Shown here piece after piece: positions 8,959-20,048 of a stretch of 64,000 nucleotides of DNA (the stretch's first letter is position 1; the number at the start of each line of letters is the position of its first letter). Position numbers and translations under genes: made by a program. The stretch is from Burkholderia sp. GAS332 (GTDB lineage Bacteria > Pseudomonadota > Gammaproteobacteria > Burkholderiales > Burkholderiaceae), in the NCBI GenBank assembly GCA_900142905.1, contig FSRV01000001.1:806001-870000 (forward strand), written 5' to 3'. The notes beneath the pieces are model-generated. The model was not told the origin of the DNA, ran no database searches, and saw nothing but the letters and a program-made list of their open reading frames with translations.

Positions 8959-9849
8959 ATGTCTACCCTTTACGAATCCACGCTCCGCTCGCTGCCGCTG
9001 CTCGGCCGCGGTAAAGTCCGCGACAACTATGCGGTAGGCAACGACCAGTTGCTGATCGTCACGACCGACCGTCTGTCGGCGTTCGACGTCATCATGGGCG
9101 AGCCGATTCCGAATAAGGGCCGCGTGCTCAACGAAATGGCGAACTTCTGGTTCGAGAAACTCAAGCATGTGGTGCCGAATCACCTGACGGGCGTGGCGCC
9201 CGAATCCGTGGTGGCGGCGGACGAAGTGGAACAGGTGAAGGGCCGCGCAGTGGTGGTGAAGCGCCTCGAGCCGATCCTCGTCGAAGCGGTGGTGCGCGGC
9301 TATCTGGCCGGCAGCGGCTGGAAAGACTACCAGGCAACCGGTTCGGTCTGTGGCGTGGAACTGCCGCCGGGCCTGCAAAACGCGCAGAAGCTGCCTGAGC
9401 CGATTTTCACGCCGGCCGCCAAGGCCGAAATGGGCCACCACGACGAAAACATCACGTACAACGAGATGGAACGCCGCATTGGCACCGAATTGTCGGCCAC
9501 GATCCGCGACATCTCGATCAAGCTGTACAAGGAAGCCGCTGACTATGCTGCGACGCGCGGCATCATCATTGCGGATACGAAGTTCGAATTCGGTCTGGAC
9601 AACCACGGCCAGTTGTATCTGATGGACGAGGCGCTGACCGCCGATTCGTCGCGCTTCTGGCCGGCTGACCAGTATCAGGTCGGCACCAACCCGCCGTCGT
9701 TCGACAAGCAGTTCGTGCGCGACTGGCTCGAAACCCAGCCGTGGAAGAAAGAGCCGCCCGCACCGAAGCTGCCGGACGACGTGGTCACCAAGACGGGCGA
9801 GAAGTACCAGGAAGCGCTCGAACGCCTGACCGGACACAAGCTCGCTTAA
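8959..9849 (+). CDS. purC: Phosphoribosylaminoimidazole-succinocarboxamide (SAICAR) synthase
   Basis: This 296-residue ATP-dependent ligase joins CAIR and aspartate in de novo purine synthesis. Hallmarks are the N-terminal [13 protein letters not shown] motif, the [12 protein letters not shown] segment, and [12 protein letters not shown] near the C-terminal half, where the family usually has a proline in place of this alanine. Length matches the bacterial long form. It is followed by purE and purK, so three steps of the pathway lie together. Confidence 0.97.
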   Translation: MSTLYESTLRSLPLLGRGKVRDNYAVGNDQLLIVTTDRLSAFDVIMGEPIPNKGRVLNEMANFWFEKLKHVVPNHLTGVAPESVVAADEVEQVKGRAVVVKRLEPILVEAVVRGYLAGSGWKDYQATGSVCGVELPPGLQNAQKLPEPIFTPAAKAEMGHHDENITYNEMERRIGTELSATIRDISIKLYKEAADYAATRGIIIADTKFEFGLDNHGQLYLMDEALTADSSRFWPADQYQVGTNPPSFDKQFVRDWLETQPWKKEPPAPKLPDDVVTKTGEKYQEALERLTGHKLA

Positions 9850-9878
9850 TTGCGCGCTTCGGGTTAGATCCGCACAGC

Positions 9879-9968
9879 GTGAGAAGACGCCGGGCCGCCC
9901 CAAGTTGTCCGCCCCGCAGGAAGTCCCCTCGGGGGCCTGGCGCGAAGCGACAGGTTTGGGGGCGCTCT
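9879..9968 (+). repeat. Dispersed leader repeat, copy 2 (upstream of purE)
   Basis: This is the counterpart of the repeat before ilvE. It has CGCCGGGCC, a CCCCTCGGGG mini-hairpin and GCGAAGCGACAGGTTTGGGG, and it ends 22 bases before the purE ATG. CCCCAAG near the start can pair with the TTTGGGGG block near the end, so it could fold as one stem-loop. Confidence 0.7.
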
Positions 9969-9990
9969 CAAGAAACAAGGAAGCCGTAAG

Positions 9991-10509
9991 ATGAGTGAAG
10001 TCCAGACTGCCCATACGCACGCCGCGCCGGTTGTTGGCGTGCTGATGGGGTCCAGTTCCGACTGGGAAGTGATGAAGAACGCCGTTGCGATTCTGCAAGA
10101 ATTCGGCGTGCCGTACGAAGCCAAGGTCGTGTCGGCGCACCGGATGCCTGACGAGATGTTTGCCTATGCCGAAAGCGCGCGTGAGCGCGGCATCCGCGCG
10201 ATCATCGCGGGTGCGGGCGGCGCGGCGCATCTGCCGGGCATGCTGGCTGCCAAGACCACGGTGCCGGTGCTCGGCGTGCCGGTCGCGAGCAAGTATCTAA
10301 AGGGCGTCGATTCGTTGCACTCGATCGTGCAGATGCCCAAGGGCGTGCCGGTTGCCACGTTTGCCATCGGCGAAGCGGGCGCGGCGAATGCGGCGCTGTT
10401 CGCGGTGTCGATTCTGAGCGGCACGAGCCCCGAGTATGCGGAAAAGCTGGCGGCGTTCCGCGTGCGCCAGAACGAAGCGGCCCACGCAATGGTGCTGCCG
10501 GCGCTGTAA
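9991..10509 (+). CDS. purE: N5-carboxyaminoimidazole ribonucleotide mutase
   Basis: This 172-residue class I PurE converts N5-CAIR, the product of PurK, to CAIR in purine synthesis. The GSSSDWEVM phosphate-binding loop, the catalytic-histidine region [10 protein letters not shown] and the glycine-rich [12 protein letters not shown] are all present. The SAHRMPDEM block has Met where many homologues have Thr. It lies between purC and purK, and its leader carries a dispersed repeat. Confidence 0.97.
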   Translation: MSEVQTAHTHAAPVVGVLMGSSSDWEVMKNAVAILQEFGVPYEAKVVSAHRMPDEMFAYAESARERGIRAIIAGAGGAAHLPGMLAAKTTVPVLGVPVASKYLKGVDSLHSIVQMPKGVPVATFAIGEAGAANAALFAVSILSGTSPEYAEKLAAFRVRQNEAAHAMVLPAL

Positions 10510-10540
10510 GCGCCAAGGCTGATTGTTTAGACGTCCCCTC

Positions 10541-11808
<1,268 letters not shown>

Positions 11809-11818
11809 CGCGAGCGCC

Positions 11819-12868
11819 ATGCCGGATCAACAGAAACCCGCCGAGGGCGCCGCGAGCGCCTTGCCTGTGAGCGCTGCGCAGATCGAGCACGCGGCCGCGC
11901 TGCTCGATGCTGGCGGTCTGGTCGCGTTTCCTACGGAGACTGTTTACGGACTCGGCGGCGACGCCGAAAGTCCGGACGCGGTCGCGCGTATTTACGCGGC
12001 GAAGGGCAGGCCGGCGAACCATCCGGTGATCGTGCATCTGGCGCCGCAGGGCGATCCGAACTACTGGGTCGAATATTTGCCCGCCGAGGCGCAGCGTTTG
12101 ATCGATGCGTTCTGGCCGGGGCCGCTTACGTTGATCTTGAAGCGCGCGGCGCGAATTGATGCGGCGGTGAGCGGTGGGCAGGATTCGGTGGGGTTGCGCT
12201 GTCCGTCCCATCCGGTTGCGCAGGCTTTGCTGGAAGCGTTCAGCGCGTTGCGTGGCGGACATGGTGGCGTGGCGGCGCCGTCGGCGAATCGCTTTGGGCA
12301 TGTGAGTCCGACAACGGCGCAGCATGTGCGCGACGAGTTCGGTAGCGCGATTCATGTGCTGGACGGCGGGGCGTCGGATGTCGGGATCGAGTCGACGATT
12401 CTGGATTTGTCACGTGGGTTTCCGGCGTTGTTGAGGCCGGGGCGGGTCACGCCGCAGGATATCGCCGATGTGCTCGGTGAGGCGCCGAGGTTGCCGGATG
12501 GGTCGGATGCGACGGCACCGCGGGCTTCAGGTACGTTGAAGGCGCACTATGCGCCGCGTACGCCGTTGGCGTTGTTGCCGTTTGGCGCGCTTGAGCCTTT
12601 GCTTGCCGCGCGGCGGGCGGATGAGCGTGTGGCTCTGGTCGCTCGGGCGTCGCGGGCCGGGCATTGGGCGAATGTGGATGGGGTGCATTTCATCGCTGCG
12701 CCTGAAGATCCGCATGTGTATGCGCGTGAGTTGTATGGGTTGCTACGGGCGCTGGATCGCGCGGATGTCAGCCGGATTCTCATCGAGAAGTTGCCGGATA
12801 CGATTGAGTGGATTGCTGTTAATGATCGGTTAGGGCGGGCTGCGGCGGCTTTTGAAGCGCAAGGATGA
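11819..12868 (+). CDS. L-threonylcarbamoyladenylate synthase (Sua5 type)
   Basis: This 349-residue protein joins threonine, bicarbonate and ATP to make threonylcarbamoyl-AMP, the donor for t6A37 of ANN-reading tRNAs. The YrdC-like catalytic domain occupies about residues 15-210 (LVAFPTETVYGLGGDA, KGRPANHPVIVHL, GLRCPSHPVA, SANRFGHVSPT). A C-terminal Sua5 domain follows (residues about 225-345), which separates it from the shorter TsaC. It starts 10 bases after purK and may be read through from it. Codon use becomes more G/T-rich towards the 3' end. Confidence 0.93.
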   Translation: MPDQQKPAEGAASALPVSAAQIEHAAALLDAGGLVAFPTETVYGLGGDAESPDAVARIYAAKGRPANHPVIVHLAPQGDPNYWVEYLPAEAQRLIDAFWPGPLTLILKRAARIDAAVSGGQDSVGLRCPSHPVAQALLEAFSALRGGHGGVAAPSANRFGHVSPTTAQHVRDEFGSAIHVLDGGASDVGIESTILDLSRGFPALLRPGRVTPQDIADVLGEAPRLPDGSDATAPRASGTLKAHYAPRTPLALLPFGALEPLLAARRADERVALVARASRAGHWANVDGVHFIAAPEDPHVYARELYGLLRALDRADVSRILIEKLPDTIEWIAVNDRLGRAAAAFEAQG

Positions 12869-12881
12869 GGGGGTGGGGTTT

Positions 12882-13540
12882 TTGCCTGTGCGGCGCTTGT
12901 TTCTGTGTGCCTGCGGGGTTGGCCTTTCCTTGAATTCTTATTGGTCTATTAGCGTTGCCCCTGTGCGGGGCGGCACTTACTTTCTTTGCCGCCGCAAAGA
13001 AAGATAAGCAAAGAAAGCGGCTAGAAGCCCCTGCTAAGCGGGTCCCCCGCACAGCAGCGGTAGTGGTGCATCTGGAATCTGTGTTCTCGCACATTCGGCC
13101 TTGGTGACAAGGCCGTCATACTTCCGGCGGCGCTGCGCGCGCCGAAGCCCATTTCATAAAACCGGCCACTACGCTTTCGCACTCGCACTTCATTCGGCGC
13201 ATCGCCGAGGCGATGCCGATGGTCCCCACCGTGCACGAGCGAAGCCCCTGGTTTCCCTCGCAGACCCATCCGCGACGCACGCAGTGCGGAGTGGGAGCTG
13301 ATGAGTGCTTTGTCACTCACGCTGAATGCGCGAGGGCACGGATTCCAGATGCACCACTACCGCTGCTGTGCGGGGGACCCGCTTAGCAGGGGCTTCTAGC
13401 CGCTTTCTTTGCTTATCTTTCTTTGCGGCGGCGGCAAAGAAAGTAAGTGCCGCCCCGCACAGGGGCAACGCTAATAGACCACTAAGAACGCAAGGAAAGG
13501 CCAACGCCGCAGGCAAACAGACAAAGCGCCGCGCAGGCAA
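12882..13540. repeat. Two inverted ~220-bp repeat arms filling the gene-free gap
   Basis: Arms at about 12882-13099 and 13321-13540 are reverse complements at roughly 90 percent identity by eye, separated by about 220 bases of unrelated sequence. Conserved blocks include CTATTAGCGTTGCCCCTGTG, AGCAAAGAAAGCGGCTAGAA and GCAGCGGTAGTGGTGCATCT. The right arm has one extra GCG triplet. Open frames within both arms translate to similar peptides (for example LEAPAKRVPRTAAVVVHLES), a type often mis-annotated as hypothetical proteins in Burkholderia. No transposase or terminal target duplication was seen. Confidence 0.85.
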
Positions 13541-13595
13541 TCAGATCAAGCAAAGCCCAACACCATAAGCGCACAGCCACAAGCACCCCACAGGC

Positions 13596-13633
13596 AAAAA
13601 AACGCCCGACCTGACCAGCAAGCCGAGCGTTTT
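13596..13633 (-). terminator. Terminator after the GDSL lipoprotein gene
   Basis: On the minus strand AACGCTCG pairs with CGGGCGTT (one G-T wobble) and is followed by a run of seven T. It lies 36 bases past the stop codon. Confidence 0.65.
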
Positions 13634-13669
13634 CACAACCCACATCCTCTTGCCGCTACGCGCCCAACC

Positions 13670-14917
13670 TTACTTCCCCAATCCCGTCGCAGCGACCTGC
13701 TGCTGAACGAACTGCGCGAACAACGCATGCATGTGCGTGCTCGGGTGCACCAAGTCCGCGAACATATAGGTCTGGTCAGCGCCAGCCACCGTATAAGTCT
13801 GCGGCGAGCAGAACAACGACGAACCAAACTGCGAGCCATACTGCGCCGGAGTCAACCCATTCGTCGCGCTCGGATTAGCGGTAGCGTACGCGGTCGCATT
13901 GGCCACCATCGACGTCAGATTACACGCCGTGCCGGTGTTGGACACCGTGAAGCCCAGCGCCTGGTAGTTCGGCAACTGCTGATCCAGCCACGTGAACGCA
14001 TCGGCCACGATGACCTTACCCGTACCCAGCAGGCCGAGGGACGTCAAGCTCTGGACCAGCATACCGTTATACGCCGCGGTAATCCCCGACAGCAGTGCCG
14101 CCGTGCCAGGCGCGGCGGCGTTGGCCTGGACGCCTTGCGGCGTATTGCCGATGTCCGGCACCGTCGACACCACCACGTGGGTCGCACCCGAGTTCACCAT
14201 GGTCTGGATTTGCGCGGCGAGCGCGGCGGCGGCCTGCGCGATCTGGGGAGTGGGCAGCTGCTGCAGGTAGCCGGCGATGAACTGTACCTGGCCCGCCGGC
14301 GTGTTCGGGAGCAAGCCTTTGCCCACGAGCACTGGATATTGCGTCTGTAACGCGGTACCAAGCGCCGTCAGATTGGCAGCAGTCGAGAACTGGAAAATGT
14401 CGTTCGCGCCGCCGTTCACCAGCACGAGCTGGTTCCCGTTGAAGCTGCTATGCGCGCTCAGGTAGTTTGCCACCTGGGTCACCACCGGCACCGTCGTAGC
14501 CGCCATGTTGTTCGGTGCCCAACCTTCGCCTTGGGGGTTGACGACGTCCGAGCCGCCTTGCGCGTAGCCATACCCGCTCTTCGCGACCAACGGTTGACCG
14601 AAGCCGCCCTGGTACGCGGCGGTCAACGTACCGCCGTAGTACTCCGCGACCTTCTGCGTCCACACCTCACCCGGGTTGGTCGTGAAGCGGCCGCCGCCGA
14701 AGCTCGCCTGGATCACCGGTGCATACGTGCCGACGTCAGACAGGCTGTCGCCGAACGACACGACCTGCAAGTTCACGCCACCCGCAGGCGTGCTGCTGCT
14801 CGAGCTGTTACTGCTGCTGCCGCCGCCGCAAGCCGCGAGCAGTGCAAACGCGGCACTGGCGATGGCGATCTGCGTGACGCGTACGACACTGCGCTTCTTC
14901 GATGTTATTTGATTCAT
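13670..14917 (-). CDS. SGNH/GDSL-family lipoprotein hydrolase
   Basis: This predicted 415-residue esterase or lipase has a lipoprotein signal peptide (basic start, hydrophobic stretch, lipobox LLAAC with Cys30), then a Ser-rich linker. GDSL block I is VVSFGDSLSDVGTY, the GxND block is VNGGANDIFQF, and the catalytic Asp-His block is DLVHPSTHMHALF at the C-terminus. The substrate is unknown; thermolabile-haemolysin and plant-type GDSL esterases share this layout. GAGGAG precedes the ATG at 14917. An upstream extension without a signal peptide is less likely. Confidence 0.88.
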   Translation of the reverse strand: MNQITSKKRSVVRVTQIAIASAAFALLAACGGGSSSNSSSSSTPAGGVNLQVVSFGDSLSDVGTYAPVIQASFGGGRFTTNPGEVWTQKVAEYYGGTLTAAYQGGFGQPLVAKSGYGYAQGGSDVVNPQGEGWAPNNMAATTVPVVTQVANYLSAHSSFNGNQLVLVNGGANDIFQFSTAANLTALGTALQTQYPVLVGKGLLPNTPAGQVQFIAGYLQQLPTPQIAQAAAALAAQIQTMVNSGATHVVVSTVPDIGNTPQGVQANAAAPGTAALLSGITAAYNGMLVQSLTSLGLLGTGKVIVADAFTWLDQQLPNYQALGFTVSNTGTACNLTSMVANATAYATANPSATNGLTPAQYGSQFGSSLFCSPQTYTVAGADQTYMFADLVHPSTHMHALFAQFVQQQVAATGLGK

Positions 14918-15011
14918 GTTGACTACATCTCCTCGTATGGGTGGCCCTGATGCCATGTGTTGCAGGCAGCGCCCACCGCGTCGGCGGCGTGACGACAGCT
15001 TACAGAATCTT

Positions 15012-15962
15012 CTACGGCCTGCGCGGTGTTTGAAACGCGGCCGTATGGTTTTCTTCAATGCTTGTATCGCCGCCGGATGGCGCGACACGGGCACTCGCGC
15101 CAGCGGCGCGGCGCGCATGGTAATCCGCGGCCCATGCAGGCGGGGCGAACAGCGCGCGCAACTTGTTGCGCCAGCCTCGCACGCTCACGAAATCGGCGGC
15201 CATCGACGCCCATTCATGAAACGTCGCCTTCAGCGGGTTATAGGTGTGAAGCGGTTCGACGATGCCGTACACCGGCGCGTCGTGCGGATCTTCCTCGACA
15301 TAGCTGCCGAACAGGCGATCCCAGATCACCAGGACGCCGGCATAGTTACGGTCGATATAGCGGTCGTTGCGCGCGTGATGCACGCGATGAATCGACGGCG
15401 TGTTGAACACGTACTCGAGCCAGCCGAGCTTGCCGATCGCCTGCGTGTGCACGAAAAACTGGAAGCCGAGATTGATCAGCACGATCGCGACAATCTGCTT
15501 CGGCGGAAAGCCGAGCACGGCGAGCGGAATCCAGAACAGCCACATGCCGGCAATCGGATACATCAGGCTCTGGCGGAACGCGGTCGAAAAATTCATCCGC
15601 TCCGATGAGTGATGCACGACATGCGCGGCCCACAGCCAGCGCACGCGGTGGCTGCAGCGGTGGAACACGTAATAGAGCAAATCCTGAGCGACGAACAGCA
15701 CGACGAACGACACCCAGGTCGCCGGCCATGTGGTGACGCGATAGTGATCGTAGAAGAACGCATAGACGGGAATGATCGCGAGCCACGCGAGCTTGTCGGC
15801 GGCTTGCTGCATCAGCGCGAGCGCGGCGTTGCAGAACGTGTCGCGCCAGCTATAGAGCTGCGCGCCGGGGCGCGTGCGCCGCAGGTGCCACGCCTCCCAG
15901 CCAATGCATGCGAGAAAGACTGGCGCCATGGCGAGCAGCAGCAATTCAGCATCGAATTGCAT
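15012..15962 (-). CDS. Sterol desaturase / fatty acid hydroxylase-family membrane protein
   Basis: This 316-residue integral membrane protein has the histidine clusters of the family, which bind a di-iron centre: HRCSHRVRWLWAAHVVHHSS around residues 105-125, and HTQAIGK followed by HRVHHARNDRYIDRNY further on. About four hydrophobic segments precede and separate them. The family oxidises lipid substrates such as sterols, fatty acids and alkyl ethers; the substrate here cannot be read from sequence. GGAGGAA precedes the ATG. It is upstream of the GDSL gene on the same strand, 94 bases apart. Confidence 0.88.
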   Translation of the reverse strand: MQFDAELLLLAMAPVFLACIGWEAWHLRRTRPGAQLYSWRDTFCNAALALMQQAADKLAWLAIIPVYAFFYDHYRVTTWPATWVSFVVLFVAQDLLYYVFHRCSHRVRWLWAAHVVHHSSERMNFSTAFRQSLMYPIAGMWLFWIPLAVLGFPPKQIVAIVLINLGFQFFVHTQAIGKLGWLEYVFNTPSIHRVHHARNDRYIDRNYAGVLVIWDRLFGSYVEEDPHDAPVYGIVEPLHTYNPLKATFHEWASMAADFVSVRGWRNKLRALFAPPAWAADYHARRAAGASARVAPSGGDTSIEENHTAAFQTPRRP

Positions 15963-16157
15963 GGTGTCTTCCTCCGTGGTCCCTGGCCGCTGCGCTTGCC
16001 GCAGCGGACGTTGTCGTTATCGTTTGATTGGGCCACGCGACCGTAACGGGTGCGCGGCTCGTGCGCTACGCGTTACGTTCCACGCGCGCCTCAAACACTG
16101 CCCGACAGCGTACACGCTTGGGCGCGTTGCGGCGCGTGGGTTCTATAGAAGGAATCC

Positions 16158-17825
16158 TCAATGGGCGCCACGCTTGTGCGGGTTTTTCCTGGGCTTGCTG
16201 CTGCGTGGTTCGTCGACGCGTTCGGAGACCTTCGTGAATCCTTGCGACGGTCCCTGATACACCCATTCGAGCAGGGCGTCGTGTGCGGCGCGCGCGGCTT
16301 CCGAATGCGGGTCGTTGATCAGACTCACCACCACGTAGCTGTTGCCATCCGCCGAAGCCACATAACCGGCGATCGCACGCACATCGCGCAAGGTACCGGT
16401 CTTGATGTGCGCGTTGCCGCCCGCGCCCTGGTTGGTCAGGCGGTTGCGCATCGTGCCGTCGACGCCGGCGATCGGCAGCGACTCCACGAACGCCTGGGCG
16501 ACCGGGCTTGCGTTGGCCCGCTGCAGCAGATCGGCGAGCGAGAGCGCGGTAATGTGCTCGTCGCGCGACAGACCCGAGCCGTTGTCGAGCGTCAGGTATT
16601 GCATGTCGACGCTGTCGCGGGTCAGAAACGCTTCAATGGCGCGTGCCGATTTCGCGGGCGTGGCGGGCGGTTTTTCTTCCGTCGCGCCGATTGTCAGGAA
16701 CAGGTTGCGCGCCATCGTGTTGTTACTGAACTTGTTGATGTCGCGAACGATGTCGGACAGCACCGGCCCCTGGTGCGTGGCGACGAGGCGCGCGCCGACC
16801 GGCACCGGGCCTTCGCGGGTTGCGCCGCTGAAGGTGCCGCCGGTCTGCTGCCACAGCGCGAGGAAGCCGCCCGCGAAGAACGCGGTGTGATCGAGCACTG
16901 CGACGTTGAGCGTGCGCGGGCCGCAGCGTACCGAGTAGTCGCCGTCGAACGATGCCACTACCGTGCCATTGGGCTGCGGCGTGACGGTGGGCGAGACGGA
17001 CGCGGCGTCGCCGCGGCACGGACCGTTGACGGCGTGCATGTGATTGTCGATCTGCAACTGCGAGAGCGCGGGCAGCACGTCGATTGCGACGCTGCCATCC
17101 GGTGAAGGCGTGAGCGTGAACGACAGCGATTTGAATGCATACAGCAGCGGATCGGGGCCGACGTTGTACGGCGCGGTGGCGTCGTCGTCGAATGGCGGCA
17201 GATCGCGCGTGGAGGTGTCGAAGTAGCGCTTGTCGAGCACCAGCGCGCCGTCGACGCCGGTGATGCCCGACTTGTGGATCTTCTGCACGAGGTCGATCAG
17301 TTCTTCAGGCACGAGTTTTGGATCGCCCGTGCCCTGAATGTACAGATTGCCGTGCAGCACGCCGTTGGCGTCGACCGTGCCGTCCGCATAGGCACTCGTG
17401 CGCCAGCGATAGTCCGGGCCGAGGATCGACAGGCCGGAGTAAGTGGTGACGAGCTTCATGGTCGAGGCGGGCATCATCGGCTTGCCGGCGTTCAGTGCGA
17501 CGATCGGCGTACGGTCGCCGACTTTTTCGACCACTACACTGATCGATGACAAGGGGACGTGCGCGCGCTGCAGGCCGATCATCACCGACTGCGGCAACAC
17601 CGTGGTGACGTTGACACTCGGATGCGCGGCCTTGACGCGCGCCTGCGCGGTGAGCGGCAGCGCCACGCCGCCGCTGCCGAGTGCGGCGCAGGCAAGCAGC
17701 AACGCCGCCGAGCGCGGCGCGAACCGGCGAGGCTGGGAATCCGCAGCAGCAGCAGAAGAGCGTGGACGCAGCGCCACACGGCGTGCGATGGAAGATAAAA
17801 AAGCAGGGAAAAAAGCGTGCGTCAT
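16158..17825 (-). CDS. dacB: D-alanyl-D-alanine carboxypeptidase/endopeptidase (PBP4 type)
   Basis: This 555-residue periplasmic class C penicillin-binding protein trims or opens peptidoglycan cross-links. The catalytic motifs are STMK (Ser121), SNN (in INKFSNNTMARN) and KTG (in HIKTGTLRDV). A hydrophobic segment at residues 38-60 ending in TAQA is the probable signal peptide, but it is preceded by an unusually long basic, Ser/Ala-rich N-terminus. The ATG at 17825 was preferred over an upstream one. It is divergent from the response regulator gene. Confidence 0.9.
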   Translation of the reverse strand: MTHAFFPAFLSSIARRVALRPRSSAAAADSQPRRFAPRSAALLLACAALGSGGVALPLTAQARVKAAHPSVNVTTVLPQSVMIGLQRAHVPLSSISVVVEKVGDRTPIVALNAGKPMMPASTMKLVTTYSGLSILGPDYRWRTSAYADGTVDANGVLHGNLYIQGTGDPKLVPEELIDLVQKIHKSGITGVDGALVLDKRYFDTSTRDLPPFDDDATAPYNVGPDPLLYAFKSLSFTLTPSPDGSVAIDVLPALSQLQIDNHMHAVNGPCRGDAASVSPTVTPQPNGTVVASFDGDYSVRCGPRTLNVAVLDHTAFFAGGFLALWQQTGGTFSGATREGPVPVGARLVATHQGPVLSDIVRDINKFSNNTMARNLFLTIGATEEKPPATPAKSARAIEAFLTRDSVDMQYLTLDNGSGLSRDEHITALSLADLLQRANASPVAQAFVESLPIAGVDGTMRNRLTNQGAGGNAHIKTGTLRDVRAIAGYVASADGNSYVVVSLINDPHSEAARAAHDALLEWVYQGPSQGFTKVSERVDEPRSSKPRKNPHKRGAH

Positions 17826-18041
17826 GGACAGGCAAAGAAGCAAGATTTCGGGGCGCGGTGGCGCGCGGCAATCCAGAGTGCGTCGAAATATCGTGCGACG
17901 CGCGGAAAACCGCGGTGCGACGCAAAGCGCCCATTGTAGAGACATGCCGTGAGACTGCGGTGAAAAAGCGTCGCGTGGCGCGCACGTCGGGGCCGGGCGC
18001 TAGAATGCGGCATCATCAAATGTTTCAGGACTGGTCCAACC

Positions 18042-18704
18042 ATGCGCATATTGCTAGTCGAAGACGACCGGATGATCGCCGAAGGCGTGCGCAAGGCGCT
18101 ACGCGGCGAAGGCTTCGCGGTCGATTGGGTGGAAGACGGCGACTCCGCGCTCAGCGCGGCGACCAGCCAACCTTACGATCTGGTGCTGCTCGATCTCGGC
18201 CTGCCCAAACGCGACGGCCTCGACGTGTTGCGCACGCTGCGCGCCAAAGGTCACGCGATTCCCGTGCTGATCGTGACCGCGCGCGACGCGGTCGCCGATC
18301 GCGTCAAGGGTCTCGACGCCGGCGCCGACGATTACCTTGTCAAACCTTTCGATCTCGACGAACTCGGCGCCCGCATGCGTGCGCTGATTCGCCGCCAATC
18401 GGGCCGCAGCGATTCGACGATTCGCCACGGCAACCTGACGCTCGATCCCGCGTCACATCAGGTCACGCTCGACGGTTCGCCGGTCGCGCTGTCGGCGCGT
18501 GAATTCGCCCTGCTCGAAGCGTTGATTGCCCGGCCCGGCGCGGTGCTCTCGAAGAGCCAGCTTGAAGAAAAGATGTACGGCTGGGGCGAGGAGATCGGCA
18601 GCAATACCGTCGAGGTCTACATTCATGCCCTGCGCAAGAAACTCGGCGCGGACCTGATCCGCAACGTTCGCGGTCTTGGCTACATGATCGCCAAGGACGC
18701 CTGA
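18042..18704 (+). CDS. OmpR-family response regulator (QseB/PmrA type)
   Basis: This 220-residue two-component regulator has a receiver domain at residues 1-115 with phospho-acceptor Asp51 (LVLLDLGLP) and the conserved lysine K101 (VKPFD). A winged-helix DNA-binding domain occupies residues about 125-218 ([31 protein letters not shown]). It is followed after four bases by its sensor kinase. Direct repeats of CTTAA at an 11-base period, matching the QseB/PmrA recognition pattern, lie just past the kinase and before the DegP-type gene, which is therefore a likely target. Confidence 0.93.
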   Translation: MRILLVEDDRMIAEGVRKALRGEGFAVDWVEDGDSALSAATSQPYDLVLLDLGLPKRDGLDVLRTLRAKGHAIPVLIVTARDAVADRVKGLDAGADDYLVKPFDLDELGARMRALIRRQSGRSDSTIRHGNLTLDPASHQVTLDGSPVALSAREFALLEALIARPGAVLSKSQLEEKMYGWGEEIGSNTVEVYIHALRKKLGADLIRNVRGLGYMIAKDA

Positions 18705-18708
18705 GCCG

Positions 18709-20010
18709 ATGCGTTCGATTCGCCGTCAATTGCTGTTCTGGCTGCTGGCGCTGGTGTTGCTCGGCGTCGGCATTGCGGGTTGGTTGATCTACCGGCAAGC
18801 ACTTGCCGAAGCCAACGAACTGTTCGATTACCAGTTGGAGCAGATCGCCGCGGCGCTGCCGTCGGAACCGTTCTCGCAGGTGCTCGGTTCGCGCGACACT
18901 GGCGACGAAGGCATCGTGCTGCAAATCTGGAATCGCAACGGCGTGTTGATGTACTACTCGCGACCACGTGCCCCGCTTGCGCCGCGCGCCGAACTCGGTT
19001 TTTCGACCGAGCATACGGATCGCGGCGATTGGCGTGTGTACGGCGCGATCGTCGGCGATAACGTCGTGCAGCTGGCGCAGCCGGTTTCGGTCCGTAACCG
19101 GCTCGCGGCGAATGTCGCGTTGCGAACCCTGTGGCCGCTGATCGTTTTGCTGCCGCTATTGGGCCTGGCGGTGTGGGTGGTCGTCGGGCGCGGACTGCGG
19201 CCGTTGCGGCGCGTGACCAGCGCGCTCGACGCGCGTCACCCCGAAGCGCTCGATCCCTTGCCCGATCAGCGTTTGCCGCTCGAAGTGCAGCCCCTCGTGC
19301 GCGCGTTGAACGGCCTGCTCGAACGGCTCGCCACCGCGCTGGACATTCAGAAAGCATTTGTCGCGGATGCCGCGCACGAATTGCGCACGCCGCTCGCCGC
19401 CGTGCAGATTCAATCGCAACTGGTGGCCCGCGCGAAAGACGATGCCGCGCGCAGCGAAGCGCTGGCCGATCTGCAAGCGGGCGTCACGCGCGCCACGCGT
19501 CTCGCCGAGCAATTGCTGGCGCTCGCACGTTCGGAACCGGACGGTCACGCCGCCACCAACGCGATCGATCTGCGCGCGTTGCTGCAAGACTGCGTGGTGG
19601 CGTACGCGCCGCTTGCGCAGAATCGCGGCGTCGATCTCGGTGTTGAGGCGAGCGAACCGGCTACGGTGACCGGCGACGCCGATGCGCTGCGTGTCATGTT
19701 CAACAACCTGGTTGATAACGCAACCAAATACACGCCGCAAGGCGGCCGCGTCGACGTCAGTCTGCATATCGACGAAGGGCACCCGGTGGTGCGGATTGCC
19801 GACAGCGGGCCGGGCATCGAGCCGGCTGAACGCGACCGGGTGTTCGATCGCTTCTACCGGTCCGGCGCTGGCGCGAACCGCGCGCGCACCGACGTGGCGG
19901 GCAGCGGCCTTGGCCTCGCGATCGTGCGCCGCATTGCGACGCAGCACCATGCGGCGGTGAGACTCGACGAATCTCCTGTGGGTGGTCTGCTGGTTGAAGT
20001 GCGCTTCTGA
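18709..20010 (+). CDS. Sensor histidine kinase (QseC/PmrB type)
   Basis: This 433-residue inner-membrane kinase has a first membrane helix at residues 8-28, a periplasmic sensor region of about 105 residues, and a second helix at about 140-160. A HAMP segment follows, then the dimerisation domain with phospho-accepting His223 ([15 protein letters not shown]). The ATPase domain contains N ([13 protein letters not shown]), G1 (ADSGPGIE) and G2 (GSGLGLAIV) boxes. It starts four bases after the response regulator stop. The signal sensed is not evident; no acidic metal-binding cluster stands out in the periplasmic part. Confidence 0.93.
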   Translation: MRSIRRQLLFWLLALVLLGVGIAGWLIYRQALAEANELFDYQLEQIAAALPSEPFSQVLGSRDTGDEGIVLQIWNRNGVLMYYSRPRAPLAPRAELGFSTEHTDRGDWRVYGAIVGDNVVQLAQPVSVRNRLAANVALRTLWPLIVLLPLLGLAVWVVVGRGLRPLRRVTSALDARHPEALDPLPDQRLPLEVQPLVRALNGLLERLATALDIQKAFVADAAHELRTPLAAVQIQSQLVARAKDDAARSEALADLQAGVTRATRLAEQLLALARSEPDGHAATNAIDLRALLQDCVVAYAPLAQNRGVDLGVEASEPATVTGDADALRVMFNNLVDNATKYTPQGGRVDVSLHIDEGHPVVRIADSGPGIEPAERDRVFDRFYRSGAGANRARTDVAGSGLGLAIVRRIATQHHAAVRLDESPVGGLLVEVRF

Positions 20011-20048
20011 AGGTGAAGCTTTCTGTTCGTAAAGTGGCGCGAACGAGA

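Noticed and set aside
12819..13568. Several 60-100 codon frames in the gap after the Sua5-type gene
   Set aside because: They fall in the inverted repeat arms and give the same peptide on both arms. They are repeat sequence rather than genes.
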